64,000 bases of DNA from Robertmurraya sp047302285 (GTDB taxonomy: Bacteria; Bacillota; Bacilli; Bacillales; Cytobacillaceae), in the NCBI RefSeq assembly GCF_047302285.1, contig NZ_CP154845.1, positions 4,030,001-4,094,000 on the forward strand, written 5' to 3'. Shown here in pieces: positions 53,197 to 61,857 of the stretch; the first letter of the stretch is position 1; each line of letters starts with the position of its first letter. The translations under genes and the position numbers were made by a program. The notes beneath the pieces were generated by a model. The model had not been told where the DNA came from and did no database searches. It was given only the letters and a program-made list of their open reading frames with translations.

Positions 53197-53568
53197 ATGT
53201 GGAATGAATTTAAGAAGTTTGCGATGAAAGGAAATGTCATAGACTTGGCTGTCGGAGTTGTCATTGGTGCAGCCTTTGGAAAAATTGTTACTTCCCTCGT
53301 TGAAGATTTAATTATGCCTCTAGTTGGTCTTTTAATTGGCGGATTAGACTTTACCAAATTCGCTGTGACAATTGGTGAGGCTGAAGTTAAATATGGCCTT
53401 TTCATTCAAAACATCGTCAATTTTTTAATCATTGCCTTCTCCATTTTCTTAGTCGTCCGTTTCATTAATCGTATGAAACGAAAAGAAGAAGTACAGGAAG
53501 AAGCCCCAAAAATCGATACAAAAGAAGAACTGTTAAAAGAGATTCGCGATCTATTAAGAGAAAAATAA
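53197..53568 (+). CDS. mscL: Large-conductance mechanosensitive channel MscL
   Basis: 123 residues, two membrane helices. The first holds VIDLAVGVVIGAAFGKIVTS, the pore-lining signature, the second FIQNIVNFLIIAFSIFLVVR, followed by a charged helical tail (EELLKEIRDLLREK). It opens under membrane tension to protect from osmotic downshock. AAAGGAGG precedes the ATG. Transcribed alone. Confidence 0.96.
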   Translation: MWNEFKKFAMKGNVIDLAVGVVIGAAFGKIVTSLVEDLIMPLVGLLIGGLDFTKFAVTIGEAEVKYGLFIQNIVNFLIIAFSIFLVVRFINRMKRKEEVQEEAPKIDTKEELLKEIRDLLREK

Positions 53569-53596
53569 GAGAGAGACGGCGTGCCTCTCTCTTATT
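53564..53596. terminator. Bidirectional terminator after mscL
   Basis: AATAAGAGAGAG pairs with CTCTCTCTTATT around ACGGCGTGC. Confidence 0.85.
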
Positions 53597-54433
53597 TTAA
53601 ACTCCTGAATAAGCCATAAAGCCGCCATCCACAGGGACCGTAATTCCAGTAACAAAACCAGAATAAGAATCGTCTACCAACCAGAGTAAGGTTCCAAGTA
53701 GATCCTCTGGATTTCCAAAGCGTCTCATTGGCGTATGTGAAATAATTTTGTTTGATCTATCTGTATATGAACCATCTGGATTCATTAACAAATCACGATT
53801 TTGTTTCGTCAAAAAGAAGCCTGGTGCGATAGCGTTAACTCGTAACCCTGCCTCTGCAAAATGAGTCGCCATCCACATCGTAAAATTATTTATTCCGGCT
53901 TTTGCCGCACTATATGCCGGTACCTTCGTCATCGGCGAATAGGCACTCATCGAAGAGACATTAATAATCGTCGGTGATAATTGCTTTAATAGTTCTTTCC
54001 CAAACACTTGGCTTGCTAAAAATGTTCCTGTGAAGTTGCTTGCAAATACTTGTGAAAATCCTTTTTCCTCTAATTCAAAAAATGATTTCCCTTCCACTTC
54101 TTCACCAAACGTTTCCATTGCTGTAATCGCATCTGGATGATTTCCACCGGCACCATTAATCAGGATATCAATTCTTCCAAAGGCTTGTACCACTGCTTCT
54201 TTCGCCTTTTCTAACGATTCTCGATTTAAAACATCTGCCGCAAGAGCAATTGCCTCTCCACCTGCGGAACAAATTTCAGATACGACTTCTTCCCCTTTTT
54301 GAGCCGTTCTATTTAGAATTGCGATCTTCACTCCATGACGCGCGAGTTCTTTACTCATAGCAGAGCAAAGCACCCCGCTCCCCCCTGTTACGACAGCGAC
54401 TTTTCCTTGTAGATTTTCATGTATTGGAATCAC
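53597..54433 (-). CDS. SDR family oxidoreductase (mannonate/fructuronate-type)
   Basis: 278 residues. The cofactor loop TGGSGVLCSAM, NGAGGNHPDA (the NNAG region with an insertion before the next helix) and catalytic YSAAKAG are present. The long insert after GGN and the C-terminal SGFVTGITVPVDGGFMAYSGV are typical of the SDRs annotated as D-mannonate oxidoreductase (UxuB/YjmF-like). No hexuronate genes are adjacent here, so the substrate is uncertain. The start is GTG 54433 after GGGGGA. Confidence 0.85.
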   Translation of the reverse strand: MIPIHENLQGKVAVVTGGSGVLCSAMSKELARHGVKIAILNRTAQKGEEVVSEICSAGGEAIALAADVLNRESLEKAKEAVVQAFGRIDILINGAGGNHPDAITAMETFGEEVEGKSFFELEEKGFSQVFASNFTGTFLASQVFGKELLKQLSPTIINVSSMSAYSPMTKVPAYSAAKAGINNFTMWMATHFAEAGLRVNAIAPGFFLTKQNRDLLMNPDGSYTDRSNKIISHTPMRRFGNPEDLLGTLLWLVDDSYSGFVTGITVPVDGGFMAYSGV

Positions 54434-54592
54434 TGCAAATCCCCCATTTCCTAAAGCCCTTTAATCCGTCTATGAACTACCTCATTTTAAAGCATACTTT
54501 TCTATTTGAATCCCTTTGCAATAGAAAGTATTTTTTACATATTGATTATATTGAAAAAATTATGACTTGTCACTAGCGACTTAAACGGAGTT

Positions 54593-55582
54593 CTAATTGG
54601 ACCCTATTTTGTTTACATTCGGTTGAATAGAAGGCGCATTCGATATTCCTTCATGTGTGATATAGCTATGCAGAACCATACCAACGACCACTAAGAGTAT
54701 TCCTCCCCATGAAATAAGAGATGGAAAAGCAATCGACAGAAATAGAACTTCCCCTATTAATGCAAATAACACTTCCATAGATTGTGTTGCTTCTACTGAC
54801 GCTAACTGTTGCATATTATCCTTTACCATGTCAGTTGCTTTAAAAAAGAGTACTGTTGCAATCACGCCAGAAGACAATGCTACGATCAAGGACTGGAATG
54901 TTTGATTTACACTTGGTAAACCGACTGTGGCTAACCCGTATATGGAAAGTAAGAGCCATAAAGGGAGGCTTGCTAGCGTCATTCCGAGGACTCTTTGGAA
55001 TACATCCAATCTTCCATCTACAATCACCATCATTTTTCTATTTCCGAGCGGATAAGCAAAGGAAGCGATGATGACTGGAATAATCCCAAGCCAAAATTCT
55101 TTTGCAGAAAAATGTCCAGCATGTTCGAGCTGCATGAGACCGATCCCGACCAAAATAATAAGAGAGAATAGCAATCCTTTAACAGGTATTATCCCCCGTT
55201 TCTTAATGACGCCGGTTTTTGTATGTACTGTTTCAAAAAAGAATGGTGCTAATAGAGAGCCTGCAATAATCGTAAATTGCCAAGTACCTGCCACTAACCA
55301 CCCTGGAGAATAGACTGTGGCAAAACAAAGTGGTGCATAGAACAACCCGAAACCAACAAAACTCCACAATATCCATGCACTTGGGTTCTCTTTCATAATG
55401 TGGATAAGTGGCTTGAGATTTTTTCTTCGAACCACGATCATTAGTAAGAATGGAATCATAAAAATAAATCGAAGCGAAGCACTCCAAATCCAGCTTCCAC
55501 CTGACATCTCCATTGCCCTATTCAAGACAAATGTAGTTGCAAAAAAGAAGGCTGCGCATAGACCAAGCAATATTGGACGCAA
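54593..55582 (-). CDS. DMT-superfamily transporter (multidrug-resistance efflux type)
   Basis: 329 residues, about ten hydrophobic segments in two similar halves, beginning LLGLCAAFFFATTFVLNRAM. The pattern SWIWSASLRFIFMIPFLL and PGWLVAGTWQFTIIAGSLLAP suggests the EmrE/EamA-like 'multidrug resistance efflux transporter' group of Bacilli. The start is a TTG at 55582 with GGGGGGA upstream. The substrate is unknown. Confidence 0.8.
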   Translation of the reverse strand: MRPILLGLCAAFFFATTFVLNRAMEMSGGSWIWSASLRFIFMIPFLLMIVVRRKNLKPLIHIMKENPSAWILWSFVGFGLFYAPLCFATVYSPGWLVAGTWQFTIIAGSLLAPFFFETVHTKTGVIKKRGIIPVKGLLFSLIILVGIGLMQLEHAGHFSAKEFWLGIIPVIIASFAYPLGNRKMMVIVDGRLDVFQRVLGMTLASLPLWLLLSIYGLATVGLPSVNQTFQSLIVALSSGVIATVLFFKATDMVKDNMQQLASVEATQSMEVLFALIGEVLFLSIAFPSLISWGGILLVVVGMVLHSYITHEGISNAPSIQPNVNKIGSN

Positions 55583-55734
55583 TTTCTTATCCCCCCTGCC
55601 TTATTCAAAGTATTTCCATTATAACAATTAAGTTTTTAATATTCTAACTATATTTATCATTCTTATTTTTCTAATTCGTCAAATTTCAATCATTTCCGTG
55701 GAAATACTTAGCACCATTTTTTAATACGACAAAA

Positions 55735-55755
55735 AACTGCCTCAAATAAGGCAGT
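55735..55755 (-). terminator. Hairpin after the ECF gene
   Basis: AACTGCCT pairs with AGGCAGT around CAAATA; A's on the left give a T run on the minus strand. Confidence 0.7.
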
Positions 55756-55834
55756 CCCTACATTTCTTTAAACCAAGGCTTCACAATTGACGATAAATAT
55801 CACATAGAAACGAATCCTATATATGGATAAGAAA

Positions 55835-56365
55835 CTAGTTTGCTAACGTTTCGTTGAAAAGTGACTTTTCTTTTAATTGAATTCTCGCTCTTCTCATCCT
55901 CGTTTTCACCGTCGATATCGGTATTTTTTTCGATGAGCTTATTTCCAGCAAGGACTTGTCTTTAAAATAGAATAATAGCAGTGGCTCTCTATAAATGACG
56001 GGTAGTTCATTTATCGTATCAATCATTTCCTCTTCCGTACTCCTCGTTACAACATAATCCTCCGGCTGTGGAATGGTACTTTCTATTTCATAATGATAAA
56101 CCTTTTCTTCCCAAAATTTTTGAACCGATTTTTGCTTTCTCCAATAATCCCTACATTTATTGACAGCAATTTTATAAATCCAGCTTTTCAAATTGGCTCT
56201 TTCCTCAAACTGGTCTAAATTTAAATAGGCAGAAATAAGTACCTCTTGGTATAAATCCTCTGACAGTTCTTTGTTATGTACTTGTTTATATATAAATTTG
56301 GCCAATAAAGGGCCATTTTCTATTATCCAATTCTCGAATACTTCTTCTGTAATTTTATCTAACAC
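55835..56365 (-). CDS. ECF-type RNA polymerase sigma factor
   Basis: 176 residues. Region 2 shows LSEDLYQEVLISAYLNLDQF and LKSWIYKIAVNKCRDYWRKQ, region 4 INELPVIYREPLLLFYFKDKS and the helix-turn-helix around PISTVKTRMRRARIQLK. No anti-sigma gene follows, which is unusual; the next genes are an unrelated transporter and an SDR. The start is a GTG after GGGGGA. A 14-bp perfect palindrome upstream may control it. Confidence 0.88.
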   Translation of the reverse strand: MLDKITEEVFENWIIENGPLLAKFIYKQVHNKELSEDLYQEVLISAYLNLDQFEERANLKSWIYKIAVNKCRDYWRKQKSVQKFWEEKVYHYEIESTIPQPEDYVVTRSTEEEMIDTINELPVIYREPLLLFYFKDKSLLEISSSKKIPISTVKTRMRRARIQLKEKSLFNETLAN

Positions 56366-56420
56366 TGGTAATCCCCCTTAAAGCGCCCACTTGAACTTCA
56401 ACTATAATGGACGAAAAAGA

Positions 56421-56434
56421 TAGGGGTACCCCTA
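56421..56434. promoter_or_regulatory. Perfect 14-bp palindrome upstream of the ECF gene
   Basis: TAGGGGTACCCCTA lies about 56 bp upstream of the start codon and overlaps the region where the promoter should be. G/C-rich palindromes of this size are unusual in this A/T-rich sequence and suggest a repressor site. Confidence 0.45.
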
Positions 56435-56455
56435 CAGATTTTTCTAATAATATAA

Positions 56456-56495
56456 AAACAAGCAGAAGAAATTAAATTTCCCTCTGCTTGTTTTT
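56456..56495 (-). terminator. Terminator after the DoxX gene
   Basis: AAACAAGCAGA pairs with TCTGCTTGTTT, with T runs on both strands. Confidence 0.8.
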
Positions 56496-56508
56496 TATTT
56501 ATATTAAA

Positions 56509-57021
56509 TTAAGCTTTTACTGATTGGCTTGCTTCGTTTCTCCCTTTGTTCACTAATTTACGAAGGTATGGTAATACATAACGGTCTAAACCGTATTTAC
56601 CAGCATTGTAACCAGCTGCTGCGATGAATACTCCCATAATAATATCTGTTGGGTTGTGAGAAACTGTACCAGAGAGCATGAATGAGAAGTTCATCACTAA
56701 AGCGAAAAATGCTGCTGCAGTTGTTAAACATCCAAGAATAAGTCCTAAACCTACTAACAATTCTCCCCAAGCAACAAGAGTACTAAATAGTCCTGCGTTT
56801 GGAAGAGCAAAGCTTTCTAAGAATGATACCCAGCCACCGTAAACTGCCTGACCATCATGCATTACCGGATTTGCAACTGCACCATTTAAGAAACCACCTG
56901 CATCAAATCCTCCTGTAATTTTACCCCAACCTGCAGTCATCCAAGCCCAACCAAGATAAATACGTACGACAGTTAAAATACCAGCAACAATGTTATTTTC
57001 TCTTAATAATTTACCAATCAT
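56509..57021 (-). CDS. DoxX family membrane protein
   Basis: 170 residues with four hydrophobic segments. The family pattern is RIYLGWAWMTAGWGKITGGF near residue 20 and LVAWGELLVGLGLILGCLT in the middle. DoxX proteins are small membrane proteins linked to thiosulfate-quinone oxidation or redox stress in some bacteria; the role in Bacillus is open. GGAGAG precedes the ATG. Transcribed alone. Confidence 0.9.
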   Translation of the reverse strand: MIGKLLRENNIVAGILTVVRIYLGWAWMTAGWGKITGGFDAGGFLNGAVANPVMHDGQAVYGGWVSFLESFALPNAGLFSTLVAWGELLVGLGLILGCLTTAAAFFALVMNFSFMLSGTVSHNPTDIIMGVFIAAAGYNAGKYGLDRYVLPYLRKLVNKGRNEASQSVKA

Positions 57022-57331
57022 GTTAAATCTCTCCTTTAGTTTATGAATGTATTATTTCTAACTACAAGTAAAGATTATCATCTAAACATGAGAATAACAT
57101 TATACTGGTGATCATTTTCACAAATCCGCAATAAAGTTTTGACAAACTATTGAACTGACATTATTTTCCTTAATAGAAAAAAATCAACACAACGAAAAAA
57201 CCCTTGATAATCAAGGATTTCCGCGTATCCACCTTATTAAGTTATTTTTGTCAAAAATTTGAATATCGGTGATGATTTTCACTTAATATGAAAATTAAGT
57301 GTCTATTGCTATTTTAATAAATCGTTTATTT
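57022..57331. other. Intergenic spacer
   Basis: 310 A/T-rich bases without a gene. It contains a small hairpin (AACCCTTGAT facing AAGGATT near 57201) lacking a T run, and presumably the DoxX promoter. Confidence 0.4.
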
Positions 57332-58660
57332 TCATATTTGATTTACTTCTCTTCTTAGAGAGTAATAGGATACACCAATCTTTTTACATATCGTCATGTA
57401 GTGCATAAGGGTTAGCAGTACTGTTCCCGTATTCATGCCAATGATGACTCCATCCATCTGGAATTGACTCATCGAGCCTAAAAAATATATAAGCCCAAAT
57501 GTAATGATTGATGACCAAATATTGTGTAGGAAAGCATCCTTCATTAATCCCAACCCGATTAAATAGGCTTGCAATGGAATTACAAAGAAATGGAGCAAAA
57601 AATATGGCAGTAGTACCTGTAAATAACCTGCAGCTGTTGTTGAATGCAAGAATAAATTTGTTAACGGCTCTGCAAAGAAATAAAAAATAAAGACAACAGG
57701 TATTCCATACATAAACGTAAACGTCATGACTTGCCTAAGCAATTGTTGTAGCCTGACCATATCTCTTTGTGCATAAGCCTTTGAAACGGTTGGAATTAAC
57801 ACAATTAGTAGGCTATGTGCGATAAAGCCTGGGAAAAAACCGATTGTCATGGCGACTCCTGCCATTAGTCCAAATTGCTCGGTAGCCACTGTCGCACTCA
57901 CTCCAGCGTTCAATAATGCCGCTTTAATCAAGAAAGGTTGGACTGCATGCGTCAACGAGTGAAAAACTCTTATACTCGTTGTTGGGATCGAAACGGAGAT
58001 TAAGTTTTTCCGAACATTTTTCCCACTTATAAAGCTTGAAGGCTGTCCTTTTAATTGTTGATATTGAATATAAAACATATGAATCAAGTAAAGAAAAATG
58101 ACAATCTCGCTGCCAACAAAGGTAAAAAAGGCTATCATAATCGAGGTTTGTGAGTCAAAGTTAAATAGTTGGAACAAGAACACAAGAAGCACTAGTTGAA
58201 CCATTTTTCTCATCAAGTTAGCTACTGCAATTTTTCCCATTTGATGCTTGCCCATAAAAAAACCACGTGCAATGGCAGAAAAGGATATGAGCGGAATTAA
58301 TAGTACGACGAGCCATTTAAATAATGGATGGTAATCATGAAACATCGTCAAAAATGGCATGAGCAAAATAAATATGATCATAAAAAAGGAAGTCGTTACA
58401 ATTGTGAGATGTATAGCAGATTTCAACATATTTCGATGAAATTTCGCGTCTTTTTCAGCTATAAATTTTGAAATTGAAATAGGAAGTTCAAAACTGGCTA
58501 ATAAGACAATTAAGAAGACAGTAGGAAGAATCGACATATATAACCCTAGTCCTCTTTCTCCTAGCTCCTTTGCTAGAACCATATTCATCACAAATTCTAC
58601 ACACTCACCTATGAAGGAAGCAACAATTAACAGCAAAGATCCTTTTACAAACGTACTCAC
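57332..58660 (-). CDS. SpoVB/MATE-like polysaccharide flippase
   Basis: About 442 residues with roughly twelve to fourteen hydrophobic segments. From the GTG at 58660 the protein opens STFVKGSLLLIVASFIGECV and has LGERGLGLYMSILPT, matching the start of Bacillus SpoVB and related lipid-linked oligosaccharide flippases. TTAGGAG lies upstream; the frame is open to 58729. It probably moves a polysaccharide or peptidoglycan precursor across the membrane, perhaps in sporulation. It is not next to other cell-wall genes. Confidence 0.85.
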   Translation of the reverse strand: MSTFVKGSLLLIVASFIGECVEFVMNMVLAKELGERGLGLYMSILPTVFLIVLLASFELPISISKFIAEKDAKFHRNMLKSAIHLTIVTTSFFMIIFILLMPFLTMFHDYHPLFKWLVVLLIPLISFSAIARGFFMGKHQMGKIAVANLMRKMVQLVLLVFLFQLFNFDSQTSIMIAFFTFVGSEIVIFLYLIHMFYIQYQQLKGQPSSFISGKNVRKNLISVSIPTTSIRVFHSLTHAVQPFLIKAALLNAGVSATVATEQFGLMAGVAMTIGFFPGFIAHSLLIVLIPTVSKAYAQRDMVRLQQLLRQVMTFTFMYGIPVVFIFYFFAEPLTNLFLHSTTAAGYLQVLLPYFLLHFFVIPLQAYLIGLGLMKDAFLHNIWSSIITFGLIYFLGSMSQFQMDGVIIGMNTGTVLLTLMHYMTICKKIGVSYYSLRREVNQI

Positions 58661-58979
58661 GATGAATACATCTCCTAACCTTTTATAAAGTGGCCATGTT
58701 ATTGATGAACAAGCGTTGTTTTGACTCATCTGACTCTGACACGATAATACGAGGGGGGAGCGTACTTCTTTTTGCGCTTCATCGTGTCAAAGCTGCCTTC
58801 TAGCTATCGGAACAAGGCGTGAAGGACGATGGTTTTTCAAAGTGAGCCAAAAGCCAATAACATCACATGATGAAATCGGTCCATTTCATTTATCTTTCTA
58901 AATATATGAGACAAGTCCGGAGATTATTTCTATCAGTTTGTGAGCAAAAAAGCTCCTACAAAATGTAGGAAGCTTCCGG

Positions 58980-59210
58980 ATTTGACGAATTAGATCCAAC
59001 CATCTCTCACCCTTAAGCGGAGTTTTTCCTGTTATCTCCTCAATGAAGTCCATTTTAGGGGAAATAACGGAAGATTTTCCGCTTATGGAGGGCAAAAGCG
59101 TTTATTTTGGCATTTTTTCAGTGAATAGCAGGAATTTTTCCTGTTATGTCGGCTCTTTTTTTTGATGCTAGCTCATTAAGCGGAATGTTTCCTGTTATTT
59201 TTTCATACCG
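58980..59210. repeat. Dispersed intergenic repeat patch, copy B
   Basis: Modules TTAAGCGGAGTTTTTCCTG, GGGGAAATAACGGAAG, TTTTCCGCTTATG, CAGGAATTTTTCCTGTTAT and TTAAGCGGAATGTTTCCTG occur one after another and match copy A at 14380-14590. The unit at 59129-59149 is itself palindromic (AGCAGGAATTTTTCCTG). The region 58661-58979 before it holds no gene; GCTCCTACA facing TGTAGGAAGC near 58951-58975 is another hairpin. Confidence 0.6.
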
Positions 59211-59214
59211 ATAG

Positions 59215-59266
59215 ATTTATACGAACATTTTATCCACAAATCGAGGGAATTTATTAATTCCTGCAA
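59215..59266. repeat. Second copy of the IS91-adjacent repeat
   Basis: TTTATACGAACATTTTATCC followed by ACAAATCGAGGGAATTTATT and AATTCCTG matches 31858-31915 except for an 11-base insert there. No transposase lies here, so this is a solo copy. Confidence 0.55.
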
Positions 59267-59272
59267 AAAAAA

Positions 59273-59315
59273 GAGTTTACCTGACGACAATTTGTCATCA
59301 AGTAAACTCTTTCCC
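59273..59315 (-). terminator. Terminator after liaR
   Basis: AAAGAGTTTACCTGA pairs with the reverse of TCAAGTAAACTCTTT (one bulge) around the CGACAATTTG region. Confidence 0.8.
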
Positions 59316-59323
59316 TAAGTTCT

Positions 59324-59956
59324 CTATTTTACAAGCGAGTGTTTAAAAGCATAAATAACAGCCTGAGTTCGATCTTGAACTTGAAGCTTGCTTAAGATGT
59401 TACTAACATGCGTTTTCACCGTTTTCAATGCAATAAATAACTCATCGGCGATTTCCTGATTCGATTTCCCCTCTGCCATCAGTAAAAGGATTTCAAGCTC
59501 TCTTGTTGTTAATTCTTCATGGAGCTCGGTCTGTTTCTTTTGACGCATCTTTGACATCATTTTCCCCGTTACTTCCGGTTCGAGTACGGATTGACCATGG
59601 TGGGTTGCCCGCACTGCATTGGCGATTTCACTCGCCTTTGAGGTTTTTAACATATATGAGGTCGCTCCTGCCTCCAATGCAGGATACACTTTTTCATCAT
59701 CAAGGAAACTTGTTACAATAATGATTTTTGCTTCAGGCCATTTTTCAATGATATTTCTTGTTGCCTCGATGCCATCCATTTCCTTCATCACTAAGTCCAT
59801 GAGGATAATGTCGGGACGTAATTCAAGCGCTAAATCGATCGCTGTTTTCCCGTTATCCGCTTCTGCCACTACTTCGATGTCAGGTTGTGCAGAAAGATAT
59901 GACGATACACCGATCCGCACCATCTCATGGTCATCTACAAACAATACTTTAATCAT
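59324..59956 (-). CDS. liaR: LiaR/VraR response regulator
   Basis: 210 residues. The receiver has Asp8-Asp9, phospho-acceptor Asp54 (ILMDLVM) and the switch Lys in YMLKTSKASE. The NarL/LuxR helix-turn-helix is LTTRELEILLLMAEGKSNQE with KTHVSNILSKLQVQDRTQAV. ATG 59956 overlaps the end of liaS by 8 bp. It activates the liaIH genes under cell-envelope stress such as bacitracin, vancomycin or other lipid-II-binding agents. Confidence 0.95.
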   Translation of the reverse strand: MIKVLFVDDHEMVRIGVSSYLSAQPDIEVVAEADNGKTAIDLALELRPDIILMDLVMKEMDGIEATRNIIEKWPEAKIIIVTSFLDDEKVYPALEAGATSYMLKTSKASEIANAVRATHHGQSVLEPEVTGKMMSKMRQKKQTELHEELTTRELEILLLMAEGKSNQEIADELFIALKTVKTHVSNILSKLQVQDRTQAVIYAFKHSLVK

Positions 59957-60980
59957 TGGCCTCATCCTTCTTCTTCAATATCGGTACTTTAACTTCTAAA
60001 CGTGTTCCTTTATTTTTCACACTAATAATTTTAAGTGCTCCACCAATCTCTACTGCTCGCTCGTACATATTTTGCATCCCGTAAGAGCCGGCTTTCGATT
60101 CTTCCACATCAAAACCTATTCCATCATCCACTACTCTTAAGATGACAAATCCGTCCCGCTTAATGAGGAGTACTTCGACTTCGGTTGCTTTTGAATGTCT
60201 TAATGTATTGGAGACCGATTCCTGTAAAATTCGAAACAGATGATCCTCAACTCCTTTATCGAGAGGAAAATCTTCTACCTTCCAATGAATCTCCATCGTC
60301 ACCTTTTGCGAAAGTTCGATCAGGAGCTCCTCTATTCCTTCTTGCAGCGTTTTTCCTTTGAGGGCAACTGGTCGCAAATGAAGAAGTAACGCTCTCATTT
60401 CAAGCTGCGATTGATGGATCATCCCTTCGACCATTTTTAATTGCTTGGACTCGAGCTCATTCGTTTCATTGATCGCAGACATGAGCATCGAAGCGGCAAA
60501 AAGTTGCTGACTCACCGAATCATGTAACTCTCTTGCCAATCGATTTCTCTCCTGCGAAATAATCTCTTGAATGCGATTTTCTTGATCCTCTGCTTTCTCA
60601 TTCGCTAGCTTTTGAGAAAGCAGTACTTGCTCTGACATCTGTCGTTGAATTTTCTTAATTCGTTGCAGAATGACTTTTTTATCTTCAAATACTTCTTCAT
60701 CTATGTCTAAGTTTCTTCCCTCTTCTACCTCATGAAGAGCAGCATCAAGAGTTTGAAACTGTTTTTTCCAATACAGTCCCGATACAATTCCAAATACAAG
60801 TCCAATGGCAAGGCTCAAACTTGGAATAAATAATAAAATCGGAATATCCATCAAATTTCTTTTCCAAAGCTCCTGAAACCCGACAAATGGAAAAGATAAA
60901 ATAAAAGACAAAGTAACGACAAAGAACACAAATAGAGCGACTAAAATGCCCCATCCGATTTGTCTTTGTATAATATTCAT
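59949..60980 (-). CDS. liaS: LiaS/VraS sensor histidine kinase
   Basis: 343 residues: two membrane segments (about 10-32 and 46-70) with a short extracellular loop, a HAMP/coiled-coil region (75-140), the phospho-accepting His153 in NRLARELHDSVSQQLF, and the ATPase motifs DDGIGFDVEE and GSYGMQNMYERA. This intramembrane-sensing layout is typical of LiaS. It overlaps liaF by 4 bp (ATGA) and liaR by 8 bp. Confidence 0.95.
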   Translation of the reverse strand: MNIIQRQIGWGILVALFVFFVVTLSFILSFPFVGFQELWKRNLMDIPILLFIPSLSLAIGLVFGIVSGLYWKKQFQTLDAALHEVEEGRNLDIDEEVFEDKKVILQRIKKIQRQMSEQVLLSQKLANEKAEDQENRIQEIISQERNRLARELHDSVSQQLFAASMLMSAINETNELESKQLKMVEGMIHQSQLEMRALLLHLRPVALKGKTLQEGIEELLIELSQKVTMEIHWKVEDFPLDKGVEDHLFRILQESVSNTLRHSKATEVEVLLIKRDGFVILRVVDDGIGFDVEESKAGSYGMQNMYERAVEIGGALKIISVKNKGTRLEVKVPILKKKDEAND

Positions 60981-61702
60981 ACTCGTTTCACCTCTAAATC
61001 TCCAACTAGAAATGAGGTGAAAATTTTGACCTTCTGCTCAGCCTTTTGGTATCCAACTGTTTCGTATTGTACCGACTGATTAAACCTTTTAGGCCCTTCA
61101 TATTGAAAGACCGATGCTTTTCCAGCAATCGATGAATGATGAATGCTAACTTCAATATCATATGGAATAAGGACTTGGACATTGCCAATAAAATTACGGA
61201 TAAAGATAACCGTTTCCCCTTTTGGTAGGACAGTGTAGCTTAAATCGATATTCGTATCCCCAATTCCTGATTGAATATTGATATCATTCCATTCAAATAC
61301 ATGGTCAGGAGTTTTTCTCTCTCCTAGTATCGAATTATCAAAAAGAGGTTTTTTCTCTATCACAATCTCTTCAGGCGTTTCTTTTTGAATAATCGGTTGA
61401 ATCGTTTTCGGTTCTTTTCTTGATTGATAGTACTCGATAATAAAATGAATGACGATGGCCAATAAGAGGAACTTAAAGGTCATCATACTTAAAATGCTCA
61501 TCGCAAAGAAAAAGATTCCGCACCAAAAGAATACCTTCCCTATCGTGCTTCCCTTTCTTTTTCTTCCCACATAAATCAAACTCATGGCAACTAGAAGAGA
61601 AAAGATCACACCACTATTAAAAAACGATACCTCAAGAAGAAGTAGGATAATCCCAAGTGGAATAGCTTTATTTACGTAATCGTCTTTCATTTTAAATTGC
61701 AT
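60977..61702 (-). CDS. liaF: LiaF, inhibitor of the LiaRS system
   Basis: 241 residues with about four membrane segments in the first 95 residues and a C-terminal soluble domain with the family motif QSGIGDTNIDLSYTVLPKGE and IIFIRNFIGNVQVLIPYD-type strands. LiaF keeps the kinase inactive without stress in B. subtilis. The operon order F-S-R and the overlaps are as in other Bacilli. Confidence 0.93.
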   Translation of the reverse strand: MQFKMKDDYVNKAIPLGIILLLLEVSFFNSGVIFSLLVAMSLIYVGRKRKGSTIGKVFFWCGIFFFAMSILSMMTFKFLLLAIVIHFIIEYYQSRKEPKTIQPIIQKETPEEIVIEKKPLFDNSILGERKTPDHVFEWNDINIQSGIGDTNIDLSYTVLPKGETVIFIRNFIGNVQVLIPYDIEVSIHHSSIAGKASVFQYEGPKRFNQSVQYETVGYQKAEQKVKIFTSFLVGDLEVKRV

Positions 61703-61730
61703 GATGTACCTCTCCTTTCTAGCTCAGCCA

Positions 61731-61756
61731 AACGGGCGTAGTATTCTACGCCCGTT
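61731..61756. terminator. Hairpin between liaH and liaF
   Basis: AACGGGCGTAG pairs perfectly with CTACGCCCGTT around TATT. It has no clear T run, so it may attenuate transcription or stabilise the upstream liaIH message. Confidence 0.65.
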
Positions 61757-61857
61757 CTAAAATCGCTCGAGTTTTAGCGTAAACCGTATGTCTCTTCATT
61801 AAGTATGCACTCCCTATCTCTGCATTTCAAGAGATTTTCAAGGGCTCAAACTCTAGC

